A stretch of 64,000 nucleotides of DNA from contig NZ_JABMCZ010000005.1 in assembly GCF_013186535.1 (NCBI RefSeq), forward strand, positions 1,178,001 to 1,242,000, in the 5' to 3' direction. Each line of letters opens with the position of its first letter. The stretch's first letter is position 1. The translations under genes were made by a program, and so were the position numbers. This DNA comes from Nocardia terpenica (GTDB lineage: Bacteria; Actinomycetota; Actinomycetes; Mycobacteriales; Mycobacteriaceae). The notes under the pieces are model-generated. The model did no database searches. It had not been told where the DNA came from and was given only the letters and a program-made list of their open reading frames with translations. Below are positions 33,106-41,787 of the stretch, piece after piece.

Positions 33106-34343
33106 GCGAAAATCCGTACCCTAGCTTGGGTTTCAACCCGGTGCCGGGTTCCCCCGCCGACGTCACCGGCCTGCGTGGGCAGATCGACTCCGCTCACGAG
33201 GCGGTCAGGGACACCAACGAGCTGCTGGGACGGCTGCGTAACAGCAACGACAGCGTGTGGGTCGGCGAGGGCGGCGACGCGTTCCGTGCCGCGTTAGATG
33301 CCACGCTGGCGCAAGACCTCGGCTACGCGCAAAGCTCGCTCGAGCGTGCCGTCGGGCTGTGCGATCAATGGCATACCGGGCTCGTCGGGTTCCAGGACAC
33401 TGCCCATGGTCTGGAGACCGAGGCGGCCGCCGCCAGAGGCCAGCATGCACAAGCGGTCGCCGCACTGCAACGCGCCCAGTCCAACCCGGATCTAGGGTTG
33501 GCGAATAGGCAGTTCTCCGACGCGAATCAGTTGGCCGCCGCACAGTCACGCCTCAATGCCGCAGTCGCACAGGTTCATTCGGCGAGCACCGCGGTCGATG
33601 AGTCGCAGGGGCAGATCGACTCCATCATCAAGCGGGCGCGAGATCTCGAGAGCGAGCACAACCGGCTGGCACGCACGATCGCCAGCGAGTTGGACGCTGC
33701 GGCAAAGGATTTCGCTCCCAGCCCACCGGATAAGAGCATCTGGGACCGGATCACCGACGCAGTCAAGGGCATCGGGAAATTCATCGCCGACCACCGCAAG
33801 CAGATTCACGACATCCTCGGCGGTGTCGCAGCCGTCAGCGGACTCCTGGCACTGATCACCCCTCCGCCCGCCGACGCCGTCTTCGCAGGGGTCGCCTTGG
33901 TCGCGGGAGCTGGTGCCCTGGCGACGGACTTCGTGGACCCCAAGGTGCGCGAGGCGTTCGGCGATATCTTCCATGGCGACTTCAGCAAGGAGGCGTTGAC
34001 AAAGATCGGTACCACGGTGGGGATGGACGCGTTGGGCGTCATCCCGGGAGTTGGCGCCGCATCCAAGGGCGTATCGGCGTTTCGCGAGGTGGGTGAACTC
34101 GGCCCGGCCCTGCGGTCGTTCACCGAAGCGTCCCAGGCTCCGGGCATCGCGTCGAAGATCCTGGATCGTATTCCCCGTCCGGGTGAGGCGACAGTATGGT
34201 TGCAGGACGTCAGCCAGGTGAGCCGACATTCGCCCGGCACCGCCCTGGCGGGTATCGAACTGGTGTCGCGATCGGCGAAGGCGGGGCTGGGAGCATTCAA
34301 GCTCGAGTCGAACACGTGGAATCTGATCACCGGCCATGACTGA
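33102..34343 (+). CDS. Putative T7SS-secreted effector-like protein
   Basis: A 413-residue protein. The N-terminal 210 residues are long helices with SVWVGEGGDAFRAALD (WVGEGG near 49-54), resembling the WXG/LXG-like targeting domain of actinobacterial T7SS polymorphic proteins; residues 105-200 are coiled coil. A hydrophobic region follows at about 240-275 (HDILGGVAAVSGLLALI and VFAGVALVAGAGALA), then DPKVREAFGDIFHGDFSKEA and a helical C-terminal part without a recognisable enzyme motif. Coupling to a WXG100 gene upstream and an eight-base overlap with the gene downstream suggest an effector with partner and possibly immunity or chaperone. The toxic activity, if any, is unknown. Confidence 0.65.
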   Translation: MSENPYPSLGFNPVPGSPADVTGLRGQIDSAHEAVRDTNELLGRLRNSNDSVWVGEGGDAFRAALDATLAQDLGYAQSSLERAVGLCDQWHTGLVGFQDTAHGLETEAAAARGQHAQAVAALQRAQSNPDLGLANRQFSDANQLAAAQSRLNAAVAQVHSASTAVDESQGQIDSIIKRARDLESEHNRLARTIASELDAAAKDFAPSPPDKSIWDRITDAVKGIGKFIADHRKQIHDILGGVAAVSGLLALITPPPADAVFAGVALVAGAGALATDFVDPKVREAFGDIFHGDFSKEALTKIGTTVGMDALGVIPGVGAASKGVSAFREVGELGPALRSFTEASQAPGIASKILDRIPRPGEATVWLQDVSQVSRHSPGTALAGIELVSRSAKAGLGAFKLESNTWNLITGHD

Positions 34344-34977
34344 TACGACAGTGAATATCTGGATCCCCGACGGCTACCTGGAAATGCCGCTCACCGATAT
34401 CGATCAACGCATCGCCGCCGTTCAGACCCTGGTCGGCGAACTCCCGTCGTCGGAGATGACGAGGATGGCGCACTCGCTGCTCCCCGCCATCGCGGCCCTG
34501 TTCACCGCCCTGGCTGAGCGCGACACACGGTACTGCGGAATTGGTCAACACCGGTCCTCGACCGGAGCCCTCGTATCGTCGTGCCTTACCGTCTGCGTCT
34601 ACCAGACCGACCAGAGCACGCTGAACCCACGGTTGGCGATCAAGGACCTGGTCGAGTCGAGAAACGAGTCCGGCGACGTCTGGGCCAGTGAGCCGATCGA
34701 TGTCGACGGGCATCCCATGATGTTCTCCGAGAGAACCATCGAACTCCCAGCACCCGACATTCCGCAACTGCACTACACGGGCCGTACAACGGAAACATAC
34801 CAGCTCGAAGCAGTCGTACCGGCCGAGGACGGAACCGCGCTCGCCGCAATCGAACTCTCGACGGTCAGCACCGCACACGGTACGGAGTTCCGACGAATGA
34901 TCTTCGACATGGCACGGTCGATTGAATTCCGGCCAAGTATGAACTCGTCTTCAGCGAGTCCTTCGCTGAAGATATGA
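34336..34977 (+). CDS. Hypothetical protein coupled to T7SS effector gene
   Basis: A 213-residue soluble protein without signal peptide or membrane helix. It begins TVNIWIPDGYLEMPLTDIDQ and has SLLPAIAALFTALAERDTRYC, VSSCLTVCVYQTDQS and TYQLEAVVPAEDGTALAAIE, a mixed alpha/beta pattern ending FRRMIFDMARSIEFRP. Its start lies eight bases inside the effector-like gene. By position it could be an export chaperone or an immunity protein. No family was recognised with confidence. Confidence 0.6.
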   Translation: MTDTTVNIWIPDGYLEMPLTDIDQRIAAVQTLVGELPSSEMTRMAHSLLPAIAALFTALAERDTRYCGIGQHRSSTGALVSSCLTVCVYQTDQSTLNPRLAIKDLVESRNESGDVWASEPIDVDGHPMMFSERTIELPAPDIPQLHYTGRTTETYQLEAVVPAEDGTALAAIELSTVSTAHGTEFRRMIFDMARSIEFRPSMNSSSASPSLKI

Positions 34978-34984
34978 GCGATCG

Positions 34985-36142
34985 GTGAGCGAGTCACCAT
35001 CGCACCTCCCAGCGATCGCCTGCCCGGCCACGCGGGCAGCGCTGCGAAAAGGTGCTGTGTGGCCATGGGTGACGCTCGTCCTCGGCATCATCAACGTCCC
35101 CGCACTAGCGGCGGCATTCGCGCTTGGCAACTCCACCGATAGCGACGCCATCCGCACCGGCGCGGGTGTCGTCGGCGTCGTGGCACTGCCGCTGATCTTT
35201 GCTGGAACACTCAGCGCGATCATGGTATGGCGCAGACGGCGCAAGGTACGCAGCGTGCAGCGGTACCCCTGGGTGCCCTATCCGGTGCATTACTTCCGCT
35301 CGCCCGCAAACGAATACGTGCAACTGCTGGATGCCGATGGCACGGTCGTGTCGACGCTGTTGTTCAGCACGTGGGGGTGGCAGGTCGGCACAGTCGTGAA
35401 TGCCTCCACGCGCGAGGTGTGGTTCGCCGGAGATCCACACCGGCACGGGGTGCTGTCGCGGCCCGGCGGCGGTCAGCTGTGTTACGCCTCCCATTCACGA
35501 CCTCCGACAGCAGCCGAGTTCACCGGCCACGATCGCGAACCAGGTAGCCTCCCGGCAGGCCACGCCGCGGATACAACAGTCCACTGCACGATGCACCATG
35601 ACGAGGATCGGACAGCGATGAGATCTTCTGCAGAACAAGCACATCCACCGAAGCGGCACGGCGCATCGAACGACCCGGACTACCCATCGCCCCGCACACT
35701 GCGGCGAACCCTCGCCTTCCTCCTCGACATGGCCATACACATCGCCTGCGGCATCGGCGCAGGCGCCGCGGTGAGCCCCGCGTTCTCCCCGGAAGCACTG
35801 CGGCACAACGACTGGCAGCATCTCGGCGTGAATCCCGCTGCCGTCGTAGGCTTCTGGCTGGCCGCCTCCTTCGCCGACCGCGTCATCATCCAAGCCATCA
35901 CCCACACCACCATCGGCAAAGCCGTATTCGGACTGGTCGTCCTCCGCCCCGACACCGGCCAGATCCCATCACCCGGCCGACTACTCGCGGCATGGCTACT
36001 CGACATCTGGATGCCCATCGCAATCCTGGCCGACATCGCAGGCAACGGCGGCAGCCTCGGACCAGAAAAGACCGGCGACTACATCCTGCCCGCAGTCCGA
36101 CGACGAGACCTACGACAACACAACAGCATCGAACAGCCATGA
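34985..36142 (+). CDS. RDD-family membrane protein with extra N-terminal membrane domain
   Basis: A 385-residue membrane protein from a GTG at 34985. Two helices near residues 25-48 and 58-82 are followed by a basic stretch (WRRRRKVRSVQRYPWVPYPV) and a soluble beta-rich domain with YVQLLDADGTVVSTLLFSTW. After a hydrophilic linker (about 195-235), an RDD domain begins PRTLRRTLAFLLDMAIHIACG, where the usual R-x-x-x-x-x-D is R-T-L-A-F-L-L-D-M. It ends with TIGKAVFGLVVLRPDTG and WLLDIWMPIAILADIA helices. RDD proteins occur in many T7SS loci. It lies seven bases after the previous gene and overlaps the next by four. Confidence 0.75.
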   Translation: MSESPSHLPAIACPATRAALRKGAVWPWVTLVLGIINVPALAAAFALGNSTDSDAIRTGAGVVGVVALPLIFAGTLSAIMVWRRRRKVRSVQRYPWVPYPVHYFRSPANEYVQLLDADGTVVSTLLFSTWGWQVGTVVNASTREVWFAGDPHRHGVLSRPGGGQLCYASHSRPPTAAEFTGHDREPGSLPAGHAADTTVHCTMHHDEDRTAMRSSAEQAHPPKRHGASNDPDYPSPRTLRRTLAFLLDMAIHIACGIGAGAAVSPAFSPEALRHNDWQHLGVNPAAVVGFWLAASFADRVIIQAITHTTIGKAVFGLVVLRPDTGQIPSPGRLLAAWLLDIWMPIAILADIAGNGGSLGPEKTGDYILPAVRRRDLRQHNSIEQP

Positions 36143-36591
36143 GCGACCCATTCAGCCGCTCCGGGCCGCACTGGATCATGTTCGCGAACGGGTGTCGGAT
36201 GATCAAGATGATTGTGGCGACGGCAGCGGTGTCGGTCTTTCTGGGTTGTGTAGCCGCAGTGGTCACGATCGCGATCGCCGTGTTCGGGACGCGGGTGACC
36301 TTCGACGGTGACCTCGCGTTCGTCTGGCCGACGCCGCAACCGCTCATCGATACCGCCACGGGTGTGTTCTCGTTACGGTTGGCCGACACCGTGGTCGGTG
36401 CGTCGATCCCACCCGGGTCCGGGTTGCAGCTGAGCGGCACCAGCGGCGGCACGAAACCCGAGATCGTCCCTACGCCGCCGGGGGTGCGACCGGGCGATCG
36501 GGTCGTGTGCCACGTCCGTGCGACGTTCAACTTCAACCACGACGCCGCTTACGGTCCCCAGGCCCGGATCACCGACTGCCGCGCTGGGTAA
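36139..36591 (+). CDS. Membrane-anchored extracytoplasmic protein
   Basis: A 150-residue protein with one N-terminal transmembrane segment (IVATAAVSVFLGCVAAVVTIAIAVF in pieces, about 25-49). The outside part has Thr/Pro stretches, VVGASIPPGSGLQLSGTSGG, and PGDRVVCHVRATFNFNHDAA ending ARITDCRAG. The two extracytoplasmic cysteines could pair. The ATG overlaps the RDD gene stop. No family is recognised. It is the last gene of the forward T7SS-linked operon starting at 32770. Confidence 0.6.
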   Translation: MSDPFSRSGPHWIMFANGCRMIKMIVATAAVSVFLGCVAAVVTIAIAVFGTRVTFDGDLAFVWPTPQPLIDTATGVFSLRLADTVVGASIPPGSGLQLSGTSGGTKPEIVPTPPGVRPGDRVVCHVRATFNFNHDAAYGPQARITDCRAG

Positions 36592-37090
36592 CCGAGCGAA
36601 ACACATCCGGCGTCAGCATCGGCCGCTGGGCCGGGCGGCGATGCCGGATACGGGACGTACCGGGGTCAGCGCAGGTGCGTAGCGCGGTGTGGATCCAGAC
36701 AACCTCGTCGAGGCGGGTGAGCAGGTCCGCGCGCCGCTGATGCACGCTCACACCCGCCACACCGGGCGCGTCATCGGACTCGACATCGTTTTGTGCAATC
36801 GCCAATTCGTGTGCGGGACCGGTGTTCTCGGCGGGATCGAACTGCCGGCCAACCCGACGACGCGGTGTTCGTCATCGAGGGCGAATCGCCACGTATTCGT
36901 CTCGGGGATCCAGGTGCCGCCGAGTTCGTCGGCGCGGTCGTGGAAGACCGGGTCATACGTGTCTCGTGAGCCCGCCGCTTACCTCCATCCGGAAGTGAGG
37001 GTGCTCACACCTGCTTCCGTTCATCAATCACACATGCGATCGTTTGGGCATATTTGCTAATTATTAGCTATCCGGGGGTTGGTAATCGAA
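36592..37090. other. Interval with degenerate coding signal
   Basis: About 500 bases without an intact gene. On the reverse strand two frames read like protein pieces: HDRADELGGTWIPETNTWRF then ALDDEHRVVGLAGSSIPP (about 36830-36960), and in the next frame HELAIAQNDVESDDAPGVAG then RADLLTRLDEVVWIHTAL (about 36690-36830). They may be a broken gene of unknown family. A forward frame over the same DNA (VFVIEGESPRIRLGDPGAAE) is also possible. The last 100 bases before 37091 are AT-richer and probably hold the mspA-type promoter. Confidence 0.35.
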
Positions 37091-37738
37091 ATGAGAAGCA
37101 TCAGAACCGTCACTGCCGCCGTCGGAGCGCTGGCCGGGGCTGCTGTGTTCGGTGCGGCGGCGGCCGGTCCGGCGGCCGCCGATGCGGTTGCCGACAAGGT
37201 GCGCACGGTCACCACCGAGGACGGCTGGAATCTGACGGTGACGAAGACGGCCGAGAACATCGACCGCGCCCCGTCGCTGGATGCCGACCCGTTCACCCAC
37301 GAAGGGTTCGTGTCGCTGAAAGCGGTCGCGGAGATAGGCGGCGAAGGCGGCGTGCCGGTGACGGGCGCGAACGTGTCCTACGGGTACCAGATCGGTTGTC
37401 AGGTGGACGTCAGCTCGGGATTGACAGTGGGCCTTGGCTTTTCGATCGGACCCAACGCATCGGTGAACATCTCCTACCCGCCGAGCGTGAGCATCGGCGG
37501 CAACGCGTCGGTATCCCCGAACATCTCCACCACCGTCAAACCCGGCGGAATCACCACCGTCACCTTCGGCAGCAAACCACTGCAGGCGACCAAGGGCGTG
37601 CTCGCCGCCGACCAAGTCGAGATCAAAGTCTCCGCCTGCGCAGGCCCGGTCTCGCTGCGCTCGTTCGCCACCGCCACCATCGCCACCCCCACCGAGGACC
37701 ACTCCACGACCGCCTACGGCGACCCCCTCTGGCTGTAA
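37091..37738 (+). CDS. MspA-family outer membrane porin
   Basis: A 215-residue exported protein from the ATG at 37091; an upstream in-frame start at 37079 is less likely. The signal peptide MRSIRTVTAAVGALAGAAVF continues to an AAA..ADA cleavage site near residue 33. The mature part shows MspA features: TTEDGWNLTVTKTAENIDRA, LKAVAEIGGEG, VSYGYQIGCQVDVSSG, and the later SLRSFATATI. Mycolata porins of this type form octameric channels in the mycolic-acid outer membrane for hydrophilic solutes. Two Cys residues differ from MspA itself. It stands alone, with a 61-bp gap before the next gene. Confidence 0.85.
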   Translation: MRSIRTVTAAVGALAGAAVFGAAAAGPAAADAVADKVRTVTTEDGWNLTVTKTAENIDRAPSLDADPFTHEGFVSLKAVAEIGGEGGVPVTGANVSYGYQIGCQVDVSSGLTVGLGFSIGPNASVNISYPPSVSIGGNASVSPNISTTVKPGGITTVTFGSKPLQATKGVLAADQVEIKVSACAGPVSLRSFATATIATPTEDHSTTAYGDPLWL

Positions 37739-37799
37739 TCCGCCGGACTACCCCCGCAGGCGAAGTCTCCCCACTGTTTGACAGGAAGTCGAGCCTCCG

Positions 37800-38084
37800 A
37801 TGAACGACACCACCGATACCACCGACCGCGCGGGCCACCGCGCCGCATCGGGGACCGAGCCGGTGAACCCCACTGTGGTCGCGGTCGGCGCCCTCGCCTT
37901 GGGTTTGGTGTTGCTCATGGTCGCGTTCGCGAACCTGGACCGGGTCCCCGGCTGGGCCGACGACTACGGCGCCATCCTGGTCTACCTGGCGTTCTTCCTC
38001 TACATGTGCATCGCGGGACGACTCACCTGGTGGGGCATCGACACCCTCCGCGACCGCGTGCGGGCCGGGCGAGGCCGCCGATGA
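37800..38084 (+). CDS. Small two-helix membrane protein
   Basis: A 94-residue protein with AGGAAG upstream of the ATG. The first 22 residues are polar and Thr-rich, then two membrane helices: NPTVVAVGALALGLVLLMVA and YGAILVYLAFFLYMCIAG. It ends in a basic RDRVRAGRGRR. Its stop overlaps the ATG of the next gene (ATGA), so it is co-translated with the proline-rich protein and may anchor or assist it. No family recognised. Confidence 0.6.
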   Translation: MNDTTDTTDRAGHRAASGTEPVNPTVVAVGALALGLVLLMVAFANLDRVPGWADDYGAILVYLAFFLYMCIAGRLTWWGIDTLRDRVRAGRGRR

Positions 38085-39421
38085 CGTGGACGGACCGGCT
38101 CACCTACGGTCTGGCCACCGCCGCCGCGGTGACCGGGATCGGCCTAGTCGCCTTCGCCCCGATCACCCAGGCGCAGCCCGACATTCCGTGTGATCAGTGG
38201 CAGCAGATGCATCCGGGCTGGCCATGTATCCCGGTGCCGAAACCGATACCGGCACCGCCGCCCACACCCTCACCGCTGCCGACCCCCGTCATGCCGGGGC
38301 AACCGCCCTCCGGCGGTGGCAGCGGCACGAATGCGGGCGCGCTGACACCACCGCCGCTGGCGCCCGGCAACGGGACCCCGATCGTGCCCGCCCCCGGCAC
38401 CGAACCGCCCGCGCTGCCGGGCAACCAGCCACCCGCACCTCCGGCGGCCTCCGCACCAACCCCACCGCAAGCACCCACGCCCGCGCCGCCCCTGCCGCAG
38501 GCACCCGGACCGGCACCAGCGCCTGCCACATCGGATGGTGCGGATGTCGCGTCGCAGCTGGAACGGGCGAGGAAGCTCCATGACCAGGGAGTGCTGTCCG
38601 ACCGCGAATTCGCCGACCTCGAACAACGCATCCTCGGCCACACCCCGGCACCGGCCACGCCCGCGCCCGAACCGGCTAGGACGCGACCACCGGCTCCGAG
38701 TGGCCCCGACAACCGCATCCCGGCGCTTCTGCTCACGGGGGCGGGGGCGTTCGTCCTCAGCCGATTCCGGCCGCGGACCCGGTTCGCCGATGCCAGGTTC
38801 CCGCCGGGAGCACCGTCAGCGGTCGACATGCTGCCCGGAATTCCACCCCCGGTCGCACCCGTGCCCGACGGAACCCCGGTCCTTACATCGCGGTTCTCGA
38901 TCACGCGCCTGTACCCGGGGGTGTACGCGCCGCCCGGGTGGAGTTCGAGGGATTTCAACGCGAACCCAGGAATCCAGGGTGTCTACCACCCGGGTGAAGG
39001 CCCCTACAGCGGATGGGGCAACACGATTCCGCTGGATCCCGACACCACACCCGGCGCGGTCGGCCCCTGGTCGGACAACGTCCTGAAACCAGACCCGATC
39101 ACGGGCAAGACTGGGATCTCCATCCCGACCGGCGGCAAGGGCCCGTACGACAACAACAACAGCCTCGACCTCAATATCACCAAGAAAGTCCAGCTGCGGA
39201 TCGTCGGGCTCAAACCGATCGTCGTCTCGTCGTTCGACCTCGACGGCAACCCGGTCCTGGCCGTGACCTACGAACCGATATACCAGGTCAGGTCTCTCTA
39301 CTATGGGGGAGGCACCATGATCGTCGGTCAGCCCAGCCAATGGACAGACGTGTCGATCGACGATGTGCAAACGCTCGAAAGAATGGGCGCGTTCGTTCCT
39401 GTAGTCCCCGCCAAGCCATAG
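38081..39421 (+). CDS. Exported Pro-rich protein with SHOCT-like motif
   Basis: A 446-residue protein. A signal-like segment (YGLATAAAVTGIGLVAFAP, about 8-26) is followed by QPDIPCDQWQQMHPGWPC and a 120-residue Pro/Ala/Gly-rich region. Then comes a SHOCT-type helical hairpin, QLERARKLHDQGVLSDREFA followed by DLEQRILG, a further Pro-rich stretch, a hydrophobic ALLLTGAGAFVLS segment, and a 200-residue C-terminal domain with YPGVYAPPGWSSRDFNANPG and SQWTDVSIDDVQTLERMGAF. SHOCT motifs often mediate oligomerisation. It is coupled to the two-helix protein upstream, and a lipoprotein gene follows 38 bp later. Confidence 0.65.
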   Translation: MTWTDRLTYGLATAAAVTGIGLVAFAPITQAQPDIPCDQWQQMHPGWPCIPVPKPIPAPPPTPSPLPTPVMPGQPPSGGGSGTNAGALTPPPLAPGNGTPIVPAPGTEPPALPGNQPPAPPAASAPTPPQAPTPAPPLPQAPGPAPAPATSDGADVASQLERARKLHDQGVLSDREFADLEQRILGHTPAPATPAPEPARTRPPAPSGPDNRIPALLLTGAGAFVLSRFRPRTRFADARFPPGAPSAVDMLPGIPPPVAPVPDGTPVLTSRFSITRLYPGVYAPPGWSSRDFNANPGIQGVYHPGEGPYSGWGNTIPLDPDTTPGAVGPWSDNVLKPDPITGKTGISIPTGGKGPYDNNNSLDLNITKKVQLRIVGLKPIVVSSFDLDGNPVLAVTYEPIYQVRSLYYGGGTMIVGQPSQWTDVSIDDVQTLERMGAFVPVVPAKP

Positions 39422-39459
39422 ACGCCGGGCAGGCGCCGACCCAGGAGAAAACGATCACG

Positions 39460-40074
39460 ATGACACACCAGAACAACCACCTGCGCTGCCCACGGCGGTG
39501 GCCCGGAATCGTCGTTGCTGCCGCCCTATGCGGTGCGGTCCTGGCCGGATGCAGCGGACAATCCGCACCCTCGGCCACCACGACATCGGCCACCGGGCAA
39601 TTGAACGAAACCACGGCGCGAGACAAGATCCAGAAGTACCTCACCGAAACCCTGAACGCCCTACCGCCCGGAGTCGCCCTGACACTGCCTCCCAGCGAAC
39701 CGAACAAGCCCAAACCCGAATTCGATGTCGCGAACCTGGGCCCCGCCCCGTGCGACGGGGACCCCAACGACACCACCGGCCCGAAAAAGGCTCAGGTCTG
39801 GTACTTCCTGACCGGCGTCCCCGCGGGCAAGGTCGGGGACTACTTCACCGCCGTCGTACATATCTGGCGTGACCGACTGTGGCAGGTATGGCCGATGAAA
39901 GACACCCAATCCAACACCGTGACCCACGACGGCTACCTGCTCGCCGTCGCACGATACAAAAACAGCGACCCGAACAACGAGGACGGGCTGGCACTGTTGG
40001 GAACGTCCCCCTGCTTCCCGAACACCTCCATCGGAACCGCCACACCGCTACCGCGTTCCATCGAACACCGATAA
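39460..40074 (+). CDS. Lipoprotein, paralogue of the 885-1451 protein
   Basis: A 204-residue lipoprotein with a good lipobox LAGC (Cys31) after hydrophobic residues 16-28. The mature part has LNETTARDKIQKYLTETLNA, GPAPCDGDP, VWYFLTGVPAGKVGDYFTAV, DGYLLAVARY and a final TSPCFP, the same order of elements as the lipoprotein downstream of the T7SS-type hydrolase. Two Cys pairs are conserved between them. GGAG stands 13 bases upstream of the ATG. It follows the SHOCT-like protein gene. A surface role linked to T7SS or outer-membrane proteins is likely but unproven. Confidence 0.75.
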   Translation: MTHQNNHLRCPRRWPGIVVAAALCGAVLAGCSGQSAPSATTTSATGQLNETTARDKIQKYLTETLNALPPGVALTLPPSEPNKPKPEFDVANLGPAPCDGDPNDTTGPKKAQVWYFLTGVPAGKVGDYFTAVVHIWRDRLWQVWPMKDTQSNTVTHDGYLLAVARYKNSDPNNEDGLALLGTSPCFPNTSIGTATPLPRSIEHR

Positions 40075-40089
40075 TCCGGACAGCACTCC

Positions 40090-40383
40090 ATGTGGCACCG
40101 CAGACCAAGCATCTTCGACGACCCTCCCGTGGAACTCACACGGGAGCAACTGGAGCGCGGCATTGAAAAAGCCCGCCGAGCCGCACGAGAAGCACAGCAG
40201 ACACTGACACTGACGAAGAGAAAACAGTACCGGCGATATCGAGCCACCGCCGCAGACACCTACCTCGACTGGCCCCGCTGGAAAGCCGCATACCTGCGTG
40301 AGTACAACCGCCGAATAAGATTCGGGCCCGCGTCGAAAGGGCAGATGGGAGGATTCACCAGCGGCGGAACGGGCGGCCCCTGA
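40090..40383 (+). CDS. Small basic hypothetical protein
   Basis: A 97-residue basic protein with a long helix VELTREQLERGIEKARRAAR continuing to EAQQTLTLTKRKQYRRYRAT, then YLDWPRWKAAYLREYNRRIR and a Gly-rich end. No signal peptide or membrane segment. It lies 15 bp after the lipoprotein gene and probably ends that operon. The helix with many Arg and Lys could be a coiled coil or contact nucleic acid; nothing identifies a family. Confidence 0.55.
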   Translation: MWHRRPSIFDDPPVELTREQLERGIEKARRAAREAQQTLTLTKRKQYRRYRATAADTYLDWPRWKAAYLREYNRRIRFGPASKGQMGGFTSGGTGGP

Positions 40384-40455
40384 GCCGGGGTGCATACTCG
40401 GAGCATCCCGACTGGGTGCCGTTACTCAGCCGCCGTGACCTGCAGTCGGAAGTGC

Positions 40456-40695
40456 TCAGCCGAACGATCCCGTGGACGGCCGGCTGGAGTCGGACGTGTA
40501 CAGATCCCAACTACCGTCGTTCTGCTGACGACACTCCCACCGATCACCGCCAGTCTTCGGCGATTCGCCGTCGGCTTGGCATGCCTCGTAGGTGGCGTAG
40601 TTGCCAATGTAGGTGTCCGCCTGGGCCACACCGGCACCCACAGCGACCACACCCAGAGCCAACGCTCCCGCAGCGACGACAGACCTGATGTTCAT
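40456..40695 (-). CDS. Small secreted protein with two cysteines
   Basis: A 79-residue precursor from the ATG at 40695. The signal peptide [20 protein letters not shown] ends at AQA-DT near residue 27. The mature peptide of about 52 residues reads [20 protein letters not shown] then [20 protein letters not shown] and is likely closed by one disulfide. Such small exported Y-rich peptides are common in Nocardia and mycobacteria without a known role. It is convergent with the basic protein gene. Confidence 0.7.
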
Positions 40696-41316
40696 CCTCG
40701 ATCCCATCCTTCGACAGTGCGGCACACCATTTCCGGCCGCATCACCGACAGGCAACCACCCTGACCGTGAACATTTCATGACCGCTGAGAGGACGACCCG
40801 TGCAGCCGACCGCCTGGCTGACAGCACCGCCCCTGCCGTCTCACGCGATGTTGGGTATCGCCCGGCCGACTATAGGAACACTGTTCAATGACCGGATGCG
40901 GATAGGGCGCATGTGCGTCTTCGACGCGCTCAACCTTGCGCTCCCGCCTGAACCGTTCGCCTCGAGCGCGATGCCCGCCGTGAACGCGGCGGTTGTCGCT
41001 GTTGAGTGCGTCGACGCTCAGCTGGCAGGGACCGCAGCCCCGGGTCTGCTGTAGTTGCTGCCACGGACCGAGTACCCTGCGCCGTCACCGACGCTGGCGA
41101 GCGTGAAATCTCCACGGGAGTGATGGCCGATTTCCTGTCTGCCTGCCCGTTCTGTTGCCCGATCGGCGAACGCCCTTGTGCCACTGACCGTTTAGCTACC
41201 AACGCCGTCCCTGCTATCGGCTCGGCAGTAGCGGCACCGCCTGCGAGCTTTTCGGCCGAAACCGGAATCGGCTCGGAATCGGTTCCGTGCACCAGCGCAC
41301 CGGCTGGAGTAGTGGT
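40696..41316. other. Gene-free or decayed interval
   Basis: About 620 bases between a secreted-peptide gene and a zinc-ribbon-like gene. Frames of 84-127 codons exist on both strands. One reverse stretch (DFTLASVGDGAGYSVRGSNY ending in VPAS and a stop near 41022) looks like a short exported-protein end, but it has no intact start. No ribosome sites or repeats support a gene. Confidence 0.35.
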
Positions 41317-41574
41317 CTATCCGCCCAGCCCGGGGTGGCATTCGACGCAGAGGGCGTCACGCAGTTGTCGCCAGTCTCCGCACTTTTGACATGTCCCGTT
41401 TAGTTCGACGAGCTTGATGTGAGCAGACGGTGACACCGGCTCCGCGAGGGTGTGTTCCGCTACCCAGCGTTCGACGATCGTGCGGGTGTGGTTGTCGGCG
41501 TAGCACCATTCTTGGCGGAAGATGCCTCGGGAGCGGGTGTCGAAGGATCTCACTCGATTCGCATCTGCCAACAA
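41317..41574 (-). CDS. Small zinc-ribbon-like protein
   Basis: An 85-residue protein. The N-terminal part reads VRSFDTRSRGIFRQEWCYAD and HTRTIVERWVAEHTLAEPVS. The C-terminal part has CQKCG, 11 residues, then CVECH, a likely four-Cys zinc site. It begins at a TTG (41574) or a GTG (41553); neither has a strong ribosome site. The WCYADN..TIVERWVAEH segment looks like a small conserved actinobacterial domain, but I cannot name it. Confidence 0.5.
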   Translation of the reverse strand: MLADANRVRSFDTRSRGIFRQEWCYADNHTRTIVERWVAEHTLAEPVSPSAHIKLVELNGTCQKCGDWRQLRDALCVECHPGLGG

Positions 41575-41787
41575 TCGAACGGCACCCGAAACTCAGTCCG
41601 CGGCAACACGCTAGCCCGCGTCCAACGATCAAAAGATAAGAGACTTCTGGATGCCTATCGGCAGTCATCCGGTTCCGCTCCAGCGGTTGCCGGGTACCCG
41701 GAAATTTCCGGGGTAGATATCGAAGGTAGCTCAGATCACACGGTTGCGCAGCCAACAGCACAGGGTCACCAAAAAGCACCCCGGTCG

